Of a stretch of DNA of 26,411 nucleotides, positions 5,977 to 12,383 are shown piece by piece. The stretch comes from a virus. Both the position numbers and the translations under genes were made by a program. Where the stretch lies: positions 1 through 26,411 of IMG/VR virus record IMGVR_UViG_3300046012_001123. One strand, 5' to 3'. The notes beneath the pieces are model-generated. The model worked only from the letters and a program-made list of their open reading frames with translations. It did no database searches and was not told the origin of the DNA. Positions within the stretch are counted from its first letter, which is position 1; each line of letters begins with the position of its first letter.

Positions 5977-6578
5977 AACTTCCCGACGTCACCAGCCACC
6001 CCTCGGATCACGCCACACTGGGGGCGTTGCTCGATCTTGCCGCCGAGGCCCGCAAGGCGTTTCCGGAGACGGCATCCGATGGCCACGCCGCCGTCTTCGA
6101 CCTGCTCTTCTTCTGGCGCCGCCTGCTGCCCGCCTTCGAACTTGCCGGCAAGCACCACTTCACCCAGACCGACAAGGGCGGCGAGCTCAAGCTCTGGCAC
6201 GTGCTGCGCGTCTCCGCCTCGCTGCTCCCCGACGTCGACGCCGCCGTAGTTGGCGCGCTGCACGATCTGCTCGAAGACACCCCCTGCACGCTCGAAGCGT
6301 GTGTCGCAGCCTGCCACCTGACGCCCGTCCAGGCCGCCGCCCTGCAGCTGCTCACCCACGATCCGCAGGACAGCTACGACAACTACATCCTCGCGCTCAC
6401 CATCGACACCCCGGGGGGAGCAATGGCCCGCAGGATCAAGCTCGCCGACCTGCGCGACAACCTCGACCTGCGCCGCTTCGCGCTGGCCGTCTCGAACTCC
6501 GGCGCCGATGCCATGGCTCCCCTGCGCGAGCGCTACCTGCGCGCGCTGAGGGTGCTCGCTCCGGACGCCGCCGTATGA
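5973..6578 (+). CDS. HD-family hydrolase like SpoT/MESH1, candidate alarmone hydrolase
   Basis: The 201-aa protein shows the metal-binding signature of RelA/SpoT hydrolase domains: His76 (WHVLRV, where SpoT has the HPL box), His97-Asp98 followed by Glu101-Asp102-Thr103 (LHDLLEDT), and Asp159 with Asn163 (KLADLRDN). A DKGGE segment precedes His76 as in small hydrolases and phage HD proteins. There is no synthetase, TGS or ACT domain, so it resembles stand-alone MESH1-type enzymes, which remove the 3' pyrophosphate from (p)ppGpp with manganese. The start is the ATGA overlap at 5973; longer frames run into the previous gene. It ends exactly in the second operator palindrome. Another nucleotide substrate is possible. 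Confidence 0.8.
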   Translation: MKLPDVTSHPSDHATLGALLDLAAEARKAFPETASDGHAAVFDLLFFWRRLLPAFELAGKHHFTQTDKGGELKLWHVLRVSASLLPDVDAAVVGALHDLLEDTPCTLEACVAACHLTPVQAAALQLLTHDPQDSYDNYILALTIDTPGGAMARRIKLADLRDNLDLRRFALAVSNSGADAMAPLRERYLRALRVLAPDAAV

Positions 6579-6590
6579 CACCTTGTCATA
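6574..6590. promoter_or_regulatory. Operator-like palindrome, copy 2
   Basis: TATGACA, three bases (CCT), TGTCATA: identical arms and spacing to the site at 3284-3300, differing only in the middle. It overlaps the stop codon of the HD hydrolase and opens the 259-base gap before the chaperonin block. Two perfect copies in 26 kb, both ahead of gene blocks, argue for a true regulator site. Confidence 0.7.
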
Positions 6591-6631
6591 TCCCGCACCA
6601 AAGTACGCAACTTTTGCACAGCTAATTTGCC

Positions 6632-6661
6632 TTGACAATTTCTTTCGACTTTATTTAGGTT
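6632..6661 (+). promoter_or_regulatory. Possible promoter of the chaperonin block
   Basis: In the AT-rich gap 6591-6837, TTGACA at 6632-6637 is followed after 18 bases by TAGGTT (6656-6661), a weak -10. The rest of the gap shows no gene I can support; it would form a leader of about 170 bases before the ATG at 6838. The perfect -35 is the main support. Confidence 0.45.
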
Positions 6662-6837
6662 GGCATCACTTCTGCTTTTGATGTTGCTTCACCTGTTGCT
6701 GCTGCTCCCCGAGCCGGACCCCTTCGCGGTGTGCGTATTCGGGAGGAAGGTTCTCGATTCGTGCTGGCTTTGCCTCGTTCCGCCCCTCCTCTGCCGCCCT
6801 CGGGCCAATCTACCCCATTCATATTCAGGAGAATTCC

Positions 6838-7200
6838 ATGACCCGCACCCTTCGCGTGCTGGTGGCCGCTGCCGGCTTTTTGGCCGTCACCGCCCTGCTG
6901 CTCGCCCAGTCGCCCGCGCCCCATCCGGCCCTTTCGCAGCCTGCCCCCGCCGCCAGCCGTCCGGCAGCCCCCGCGCCGACCCCGCTTGAAAAGGCGCAGC
7001 TTGAAAACATCCAGCTCAAGCTGATGCTCCTCGACGACGAAGAGCGCTCCATTCCCGAGCGCCGCCAGCAGCTGCAGCAACAGTACGGCGCAATGGCCCA
7101 GCAGATCCAGGGCGAGCATCCCGGCTACCTCTGGAGCCCGCAGCAGGGCGCGCTGGTGGCCATCCCCAAGCCGGCGGCCAAGCCCGAGGTGAAAAAGTAG
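6838..7200 (+). CDS. Exported coiled-coil protein leading the chaperonin cassette
   Basis: A 120-aa protein with a clear Sec-type signal: basic MTRTLR, hydrophobic stretch about residues 7-23, then AQS. A Pro/Ala-rich linker (about 24-50) follows, then a charged heptad-like helix about 51-93 rich in Leu, Glu, Gln and Arg, probably a coiled coil. The tail is basic. AGGAG precedes the ATG. It would act in the periplasm or, if the signal is not cut, as a membrane-anchored coiled coil. Its position as first gene before GroES, three bases away, is notable because chaperonins work in the cytoplasm. Family not recognised. Confidence 0.75.
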   Translation: MTRTLRVLVAAAGFLAVTALLLAQSPAPHPALSQPAPAASRPAAPAPTPLEKAQLENIQLKLMLLDDEERSIPERRQQLQQQYGAMAQQIQGEHPGYLWSPQQGALVAIPKPAAKPEVKK

Positions 7201-7203
7201 CCC

Positions 7204-7539
7204 ATGCCGCGGCCTCTTCCCACTCCCATCTCCGATCACATCGTGGTGCTCCCCATCGAGCGGCCTCTTGAAGTCGGCGGCATGGCCCGCCCTCAGTCCG
7301 CGGCCGAGATGCCCTCCGAAGGCGTCGTTGTGCTGGTCGGACCCGGCCGCGTCACCGAGCACGGGGTGCGCGTCAAGCCGGAAGTCGAAGCGGGCGACCT
7401 GGTCAGCTTTCCCAGCTACGCCGGCAAACTCATCGCCGACCCGGTCGGGCTCTATCCCGGCCAGTACCTGCTCGTCCGCCAGGACGAGCTCTATCTCAAC
7501 CACGGGCCCCAGTCCCGAGAAAGCGAGCCGCATGAGTAA
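7204..7539 (+). CDS. groES: Phage GroES co-chaperonin
   Basis: This 111-aa protein follows the GroES layout (E. coli: 97 aa): an N-terminal strand (ISDHIVVLPIE), the mobile loop at about residues 22-40, then GxVVxVGxGR-like and V-x-x-G-D-x-V-x-F strands (VEAGDLVSFPSY), and a C-terminal strand ending LVRQDELYL. It would cap the chaperonin ring made by the next gene. The mobile-loop Gly-Gly is present, but the hydrophobic Ile-Val-Leu that docks into GroEL is Met27-Ala28-Arg29 here. The last 15 residues extend past the normal end. The stop overlaps the groEL start by eight bases, so the two are coupled. Confidence 0.9.
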   Translation: MPRPLPTPISDHIVVLPIERPLEVGGMARPQSAAEMPSEGVVVLVGPGRVTEHGVRVKPEVEAGDLVSFPSYAGKLIADPVGLYPGQYLLVRQDELYLNHGPQSRESEPHE

Positions 7540-9352
7540 GGCATTGCTCTATTCCCGCCACGTCCGCCAGGAGCAGGACCTCCACCAGGAGCTGCTCGAA
7601 GGCGTGGCTCAGATCGCGCTCGCCGTAGCCTCCACGCTCGGTCCCCGCGGCTGCAACGTCATCATCGACCGCCCCGGCGAAACCCCCGACGTCACCAAGG
7701 ACGGGGTCACCGTGGCCCGCAACATCCAGCTGACCAACCCCGTGCACCACGCCGCCGTGAAGATGATTCAGGACGTGGCCAAGGCTCACGAGCTCGAGAC
7801 CGGCGACGGCACCACCACCGCCACCGTGCTCGCCCACCGGCTCTTCGAGGGCGGCCTCCAGCTGGTCGACCAGCAGGGCGAGAGCCCGGTGGGCCTGCAG
7901 CGCGCCATCCTCGCCGCCGTCGAGGCCGTGGTGGCGCAGGTTCGCCGTCTGGCCCGCGAAGCCACCGACGAGCAGATCGTGCAGGTGGCCTCGATCGCCA
8001 CCAACGGCGACGCCGCTTTCGGCCAGGTGATCGGCGAAGCCATCGGCAAGGTGGGCCGCGATGGCATCCTCACCTTGGACGACAGCAAGGAGCCGCGCAT
8101 CTGGTTCGAGGCCCGCGACGGCTTCCGCATGAATTCCGGCTTCCTCTGGCCCGACTTCATCACCGACCGCGGCCACGGCACGGCGGTGCTTGAAAACCCC
8201 TACATCCTGATCACCGAGCGGCAGCTCTCGCAGGGCATCGGGCAGAACCCGACCCTGCACGACATCGGTCCACTGATGACCTTCTGCGCCGGGCTGAACC
8301 GGCGCGGCGACGCCCGCGAGCGCGAGCCCCGGCCGCTGCTGATCGTTGCCGACGACGTGCTTCATGGCTCCGACTGCGCCCAGGCCCTGCTCATCAACCA
8401 TTCCAACTGGGACAAGTCGCGCCGCGGCATTCCGGTGCAGGGCGGCGGCCTGCAGATTTGCGCGGTGCGCGCCCCTGGCTACGGCGAGCTGAAGCGCTCG
8501 GCGCTCTCGGACCTGGCTCTGGCCACCGGCGGGCGCGTGCTCACCCAGGACGGCGGCGAGGCGCTCTCCCAGTGGGTCCTCGACGACAAGCGCGGCCGCT
8601 GGACCGATGCCAACCTCGGCCAGTGCCGGCGCGCCGTCGTGTCGAACGGCCGCGTCATCCTCGAAGGGCCGGCGGGCGATGCTGCCGATCCCGGTCTGCT
8701 TCCCCGCTTCGCCCAAAGCCTGCGCCAGCAGGCCCAGGAGCAGACCGACCCGCAGAGCCGCGAGCACCTTCTACAGCGCGCGGGAAGGCTTACCGGCATG
8801 GTCGGCGTGATCCACGTCGGCGCCAAGACAGAAGCCGAGTCCAAGGCCCTCCGCGCCCTGGCCGAGGATGCCGTCCTCGCCGTCCGCGCTGCGCTCGCCG
8901 AAGGCGTCGTCCCCGGGGGCGGCCTCACCCTCTTCCTGCTCGCCGAGCAGCTTTCAAACACCGTCGCCGATCTGCCCAAGGAAGCCCAGGCGGGCGCGCA
9001 TCTGCTCGCCGCAGCCATGCAGTGGCCTATGCGCCAGATCGCCATCAACGCCGGCCAGAACCCCGACGAGGTGGCCGACGAAGTCCTGCTGCTCAACTCC
9101 ACGGGGAAGCAGTCTGAAAAACTGATCGGCTTCAACGCCGCCAATGGACGGTACGAAGAAATGATCGGCGCCGGCATCGTCGATCCCGCCAAGGTCGTCC
9201 GCGTGGCTCTCGAGAAAGCCTCCTCGATCGCCGCCCTCATGCTCACCACCAGCTGCCTGGTCTACCTCGATCCCCAGGTCCACCGCCAGCAGCCCATCAT
9301 CCAGTTGCCGCAGTTCCCCATGCAGCCGGCCATGGCCGGAAGGGGAGAGTAG
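7532..9352 (+). CDS. groEL: Phage GroEL chaperonin, divergent
   Basis: The 606-aa protein is a full-length group I chaperonin (E. coli: 548). The equatorial ATP site is intact: TLGPRG (35-40), TKDG with Asp57 (E. coli D52), GDGTTTAT with Asp92 (D87), Asp446 (D398) and GVVPGGG. Spacing between the last two aspartates is 43 residues longer than in E. coli, with extra segments in the apical domain around GQNPTLHD and NWDKSRRG. At inter-ring positions R452 is kept (Arg501) but R445 is Ala494 and E461 is Asn510. The C-terminal Gly-Gly-Met tail is replaced by a Gln/Pro-rich end. I start at ATG 7532; the longer open frame is groES in another frame. Confidence 0.95.
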   Translation: MSKALLYSRHVRQEQDLHQELLEGVAQIALAVASTLGPRGCNVIIDRPGETPDVTKDGVTVARNIQLTNPVHHAAVKMIQDVAKAHELETGDGTTTATVLAHRLFEGGLQLVDQQGESPVGLQRAILAAVEAVVAQVRRLAREATDEQIVQVASIATNGDAAFGQVIGEAIGKVGRDGILTLDDSKEPRIWFEARDGFRMNSGFLWPDFITDRGHGTAVLENPYILITERQLSQGIGQNPTLHDIGPLMTFCAGLNRRGDAREREPRPLLIVADDVLHGSDCAQALLINHSNWDKSRRGIPVQGGGLQICAVRAPGYGELKRSALSDLALATGGRVLTQDGGEALSQWVLDDKRGRWTDANLGQCRRAVVSNGRVILEGPAGDAADPGLLPRFAQSLRQQAQEQTDPQSREHLLQRAGRLTGMVGVIHVGAKTEAESKALRALAEDAVLAVRAALAEGVVPGGGLTLFLLAEQLSNTVADLPKEAQAGAHLLAAAMQWPMRQIAINAGQNPDEVADEVLLLNSTGKQSEKLIGFNAANGRYEEMIGAGIVDPAKVVRVALEKASSIAALMLTTSCLVYLDPQVHRQQPIIQLPQFPMQPAMAGRGE

Positions 9353-9628
9353 ATGGCAGCCCAAGTCATCGCCACGGCAGTTCCGCTTGCCCCACCGCCA
9401 GATCCAGACCGGGTGCGGGGGCGGCTGGTCGCCATCAAGCGCGACGGCTACGGCTTCATCTCCATCGGGCCGGATGAGCCGCAGTTCTTCGTCCTTCAGT
9501 CCGACATCCCGCCCCGGCACTGGCGCCGCGGCATAGTGGTCGAGTTCACTCCCATGCCCGCCAGCCGCGGCAAACGTAACCCGCGCGCCGGCAACCCAGT
9601 TCCCATCCCCGCGGAGGTAGAGCCGTGA
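9353..9628 (+). CDS. Cold-shock-domain-like OB-fold protein
   Basis: A 91-aa protein whose residues 20-70 follow the cold-shock domain: RGRLVAIKRDGYGFI contains an RNP1-like GYGFI, and QFFVLQSDI corresponds to the RNP2 strand (VFVH in CspA). A GIVVEF strand and a C-terminal GKR..A..V stretch complete the OB fold. It would bind single-stranded RNA or DNA. The N-terminal 18 residues are a Pro/Ala-rich addition. The ATG follows the groEL stop with no gap, so it belongs to the chaperonin cassette; RNA chaperoning alongside protein folding would fit. Confidence 0.75.
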   Translation: MAAQVIATAVPLAPPPDPDRVRGRLVAIKRDGYGFISIGPDEPQFFVLQSDIPPRHWRRGIVVEFTPMPASRGKRNPRAGNPVPIPAEVEP

Positions 9629-9906
9629 GCGTGATCATGGTCGGCAAAAACGCCATCTACGAAGTGGACGATTGCGGCGGCCGCCGCGAGATTAGCTGCT
9701 CCTTCGTTCCCCAACCAGCCCCTGATCCGCGCGACTGCCTCTGGTACAGCGGGAAGGGCGGGATCGAGCGCATCACCCGGTCTGAATTCCGGCGTCGCGA
9801 GCGCCGCGAGGTCCGGCATGGCTTCTTTCTCGTCGCCGGCGTCGCCGGGGCCGTGCTCGCCGTTCTGGCCGCGTGCGCATGTCTGGTGCGTTTTGGGTTG
9901 CCCTGA
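9625..9906 (+). CDS. Small tail-anchored membrane protein
   Basis: This 93-aa protein uses a GTG start overlapping the previous stop (GTGA at 9625-9628), with GGAGGT six bases upstream; an ATG at 9637 is a weaker alternative. Residues 1-65 are polar and charged, with a basic run near 56-64 (RRRERREVR). Residues 66-90 form one hydrophobic span. By the positive-inside rule the N-terminal part should be cytoplasmic. It closes the chaperonin cassette. No family recognised; a link of the chaperonin to the membrane is conceivable but unproven. Confidence 0.65.
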   Translation: MSVIMVGKNAIYEVDDCGGRREISCSFVPQPAPDPRDCLWYSGKGGIERITRSEFRRRERREVRHGFFLVAGVAGAVLAVLAACACLVRFGLP

Positions 9907-10225
9907 AGGCGTAAAAAAGGCTGTGTATATCGTGGAATTGTAAGTTGCCTATTTGCAGTCGATTGGAAGGACGATTGTCTGTTTTCCGAATTTTCAACAG
10001 GGTTTTTCAGGAGGTGCTCGAAAGTCGTGTAAATCGCCGGACGCAATTCGCTTCCGGTACTGGTTTTCAAAAACGTCCACAAAGTTTTCCTAATTGATTT
10101 GCACATTTTGAGCGGCCGTAAACCATTAATTGACGTGTCAATTAACCTGCGGTTCCGAAGTTTCCACAGGGAACTACTACTGCTTCTAGAGAATAGGAAA
10201 CTTACTTACTCGAAAGGAGAAGCTG
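9907..10225 (+). promoter_or_regulatory. 319-base AT-rich regulatory gap
   Basis: No gene fits in this stretch, which is far richer in A and T than its surroundings. It holds a perfect 9-2-9 inverted repeat at 10126-10145 (arms TTAATTGAC and GTCAATTAA around GT) and a second inverted pair AAGTTTCC / GGAAACTT at 10158-10165 and 10196-10203, 30 bases apart, which could form a hairpin in the leader. I see no convincing promoter hexamer pair, though TTGACG lies inside the palindrome. The ribosome site AAGGAGAA precedes the next gene. It probably separates the chaperonin block from the third block; an origin is also possible. Confidence 0.5.
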
Positions 10226-10945
10226 ATGGCCGACCAGTCCGCAGCCTGCGATGAATGCCTGGCCAGGGGCCACTACTGCCCCGGCCTCGTCACCGCCGAC
10301 GACGGCCAGACGCACCTCTGCTTCGACTGCGATGCCGGCGAGCTATGCAAGCGGACCAAGGTATCCGCGGCGCCCCTGCCGGCGGCCGACGCTCCCCTTG
10401 CCGTTCCCCCGGCCTCGCCCGTCGAACTCGCGATCGAGCAGCACGAGGAGCGCACCGCCCAAACCAGTTTGAAAGCCGCGCGCCTGCTCAGCCGCGGCGG
10501 GAAAGAGAGGAAGACCATGCCCAGCGGAATGAAGCTCAGCGTGGATACGGTCGGCGCCATCGAAGCCGCGATCCGAGAGAAGCCGGGCACCGAGCTCGCC
10601 ATCGCCAGAAGGTTCGGCATCGGCTTTGCAACCGTCGCGAAGATCGCCAGGAGAATGAGCTACCCGGCAACTGCCGAGACCTTGGCAGATCAAGTGGACA
10701 CCGTTTCCATCGCTCATTTGTCAAGCGAGGTTGCCGATCTTCCGACCGCCCACCAGCCGAAGCTTTCAGAGACAGTCTTTGACCCCCAAGCCGGAGGCCG
10801 CGCCGGCGCTTTCCAGGCGGCGATCGGCGAGCTATCCCGTGAAAACGAGCTGCTCGAAGCCCAGATCGTCTCCAACCGCACCCTCATCCAGCAGCTCGCC
10901 AAAGCTGCCGGCCGCCGCCACCCTCAACCCCAGCAAGGAGCCTGA
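10226..10945 (+). CDS. Zinc-binding HTH protein with C-terminal coiled coil
   Basis: A 239-aa protein in three parts. Residues 8-41 contain Cys8, Cys11, Cys18, Cys32, Cys35 and Cys41, a probable zinc module. A Pro/Ala linker follows, then residues about 107-142 give a helix-turn-helix (AIEAAIREKPGTELAIARRFGIGFATVAKIAR), similar to resolvase or GntR-like short HTHs. The last 45 residues form a Glu/Leu-rich coiled coil (LSRENELLEAQI). It is first after the regulatory gap and its HTH could act on the palindrome at 10126. DNA binding is likely; whether it regulates or serves replication is open. Confidence 0.7.
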   Translation: MADQSAACDECLARGHYCPGLVTADDGQTHLCFDCDAGELCKRTKVSAAPLPAADAPLAVPPASPVELAIEQHEERTAQTSLKAARLLSRGGKERKTMPSGMKLSVDTVGAIEAAIREKPGTELAIARRFGIGFATVAKIARRMSYPATAETLADQVDTVSIAHLSSEVADLPTAHQPKLSETVFDPQAGGRAGAFQAAIGELSRENELLEAQIVSNRTLIQQLAKAAGRRHPQPQQGA

Positions 10946-10948
10946 CCC

Positions 10949-11317
10949 GTGAAGCCACCCCTCACTCCCATCAACCTGGGCTCGGTCGCCAAAGGCGCGG
11001 CCATTGAGCTCTTCGAGAAGGCCATCGACGCTGTGGTCCGCAACATCGCGGACACCGACACCGAGGCCGGCGCCGAGCGCGAGATCGTCCTCAAGTTCAA
11101 GTTCAAGCCCGAGGGCGACCGCCGCGGCATCGAGATCCTCACCACCGCCTCCACCAAGCTGGCCGGGGCCATGAAGCACAAGAGCCGCGCCTATGTGGGC
11201 AAGGACACCGCCGGCGGCCAGCATCTCTTCCTCGAAGACCCGCGCCAGGACACGCTTTTCGACCTGCCCCAGCAGCAGGACAACCTCGTCGACTTCAAAA
11301 CTCCGGCCGCGCAGTAG
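10949..11317 (+). CDS. Phage protein often annotated as replication terminator-like
   Basis: The 122-aa protein starts with GTG at 10949 after CAAGGAG. The pattern I-N-L-G-S-V-A-K-G-A-A-x-E-L-F-E, then N-I-A-D-T-D-T with E-I-V-L-K-F-K-F-x-P and a final T-K-L-A, matches a small phage family that in Firmicutes prophages is labelled replication terminator protein. That name rests on weak annotation and the biochemical role is unknown. The next gene is also its usual neighbour there, so the pair is a conserved unit that has crossed host phyla. Confidence 0.65.
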   Translation: MKPPLTPINLGSVAKGAAIELFEKAIDAVVRNIADTDTEAGAEREIVLKFKFKPEGDRRGIEILTTASTKLAGAMKHKSRAYVGKDTAGGQHLFLEDPRQDTLFDLPQQQDNLVDFKTPAAQ

Positions 11318-11368
11318 CGCCTCGCCCTTCACCGCCACCGCAGTGTCACCCAGGAAAGGATTGTTCCC

Positions 11369-12151
11369 GTGATCAAAGAAGCAATCGAGTACATCGAGCA
11401 TCTTACCCAACGCGCCTACCACAAGGCCCTCATCGAGCCGACCAGCGAACCCTTCGACGGCCTGCTCTGCAGCTACATGCGCGAAGTCGTTCCTGGCCAG
11501 TTCGGGCCTAAACTCGGCCCTATCGTCACGCCGCCGCGTGCCGCCAAACTCGAAGTCAAGACCCTGACCGGCTTCCTCGACGCCATCCGCTCCGGCGCCG
11601 GCGGCAAGCTCGACGGCCGCATCGTTCACGTCGAGGACTACCTCAACGTGGCCCTGAAGTCCGCCTACAGCGATGTTTTCGGGGTGCGCGACACCGTGCT
11701 CAAGGCCACCTACACCCCGCTGAACATCTTCAAGTTCGGCCACTACTACGACGACCCGCAGGAATTCATCATCGCCCTCAACGGCGCTTTCCTGATGAAC
11801 GAAGAAGCGGTCTACGTGCAGCGCGTGGCTTCCGGGCTCGCCGTGGTCCAGGGCGCGGTCTCGACGGCCGACGACGGCTTCAGCCAGACCATCGTCGTCA
11901 AGCAGGGCGAGGTCCGCACTTCGGAAGCCACCATCAAGCCCCGCGTGAAGCTCATCCCCCGCCGCACCTTCGACGAGGCGGCGCCGGCCGAGAGCGAGTT
12001 CCTGCTGCGCCTCAAGGGCACGTCGCCGACACCCTCGATCGCGCTCTTCTACGTCGACGGCACCCGCTGGCAGGGCGAGCTGATGGAATCGATCCGCAAG
12101 CATCTCGTCAAGCATTTGCCGGACGAGCTCAAGGACAAGGTGCTCGCCTGA
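11369..12151 (+). CDS. Conserved early phage protein, partner of the preceding gene
   Basis: A 260-aa protein starting with GTG at 11369 (CAGGAAAGGA upstream). Features match a family I know from Firmicutes phages beside the so-called replication terminator protein: L-x-V-K-T-L-T-G-F-L-D, a V-x-V-E-D-Y-L strand, the F-K-F-G-x-Y-Y-D-D-P-Q-E-F-I-I-A-L core, then D-D-G-F-S-Q-T-I-V-V-K-Q-G and a P-R-R-T-F-x-E segment with an F-L-L-R-L strand. It may be related to DUF2303-type proteins. No catalytic motif is visible. It probably acts with its partner in early DNA metabolism; this is inference from context. Confidence 0.65.
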   Translation: MIKEAIEYIEHLTQRAYHKALIEPTSEPFDGLLCSYMREVVPGQFGPKLGPIVTPPRAAKLEVKTLTGFLDAIRSGAGGKLDGRIVHVEDYLNVALKSAYSDVFGVRDTVLKATYTPLNIFKFGHYYDDPQEFIIALNGAFLMNEEAVYVQRVASGLAVVQGAVSTADDGFSQTIVVKQGEVRTSEATIKPRVKLIPRRTFDEAAPAESEFLLRLKGTSPTPSIALFYVDGTRWQGELMESIRKHLVKHLPDELKDKVLA

Positions 12152-12152
12152 G

Positions 12153-12383
12153 ATGAAGGCCTGCCCCACCTGTCATCGGCCCATCGGCGGCACCGGACGC
12201 TTCTGCTTCGCCTGCCGCCTGCCGATCCTCAAGCACCACAAGTGGCACGTCGTGGGCTGCTACCTGGTCCACGACGACTGCTCCAACCCCAGCATGCGCC
12301 TGCTCGTCAATGTTTCCGAACCGGCCCCCGAACCCGCGTCCCAGCCGCTGCTGGATGGCGCCCAGGAAGAAGTTCAAGCATGA
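12153..12383 (+). CDS. Small zinc-ribbon protein
   Basis: This 76-aa protein begins one base after the previous stop. C4-x-x-C7 and C18-x-x-C21 form a clear four-Cys zinc ribbon, followed by HHKWH and a later His/Asp-Cys cluster (HDDC) that could hold a second metal. The C-terminal 25 residues are acidic and disordered. Its stop overlaps the next start (ATGA at 12380-12383). Likely a nucleic-acid or protein adaptor; no named family. Confidence 0.7.
   Translation: MKACPTCHRPIGGTGRFCFACRLPILKHHKWHVVGCYLVHDDCSNPSMRLLVNVSEPAPEPASQPLLDGAQEEVQA

Noticed and set aside
7268-7531. N-terminal extension of GroEL by 88 residues
   Set aside because: This is the groES gene read in another frame; the chaperonin homology starts at 7532.
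10126-10145. Third copy of the XRE-type operator
   Set aside because: The TGAC/GTCA arms look alike, but spacing is 2 instead of 3 bases and the half-site centres differ, so it is probably a site for another protein.
10832-12169. 445-aa ORF on the minus strand
   Set aside because: Antisense to three coupled + strand genes with recognisable families.
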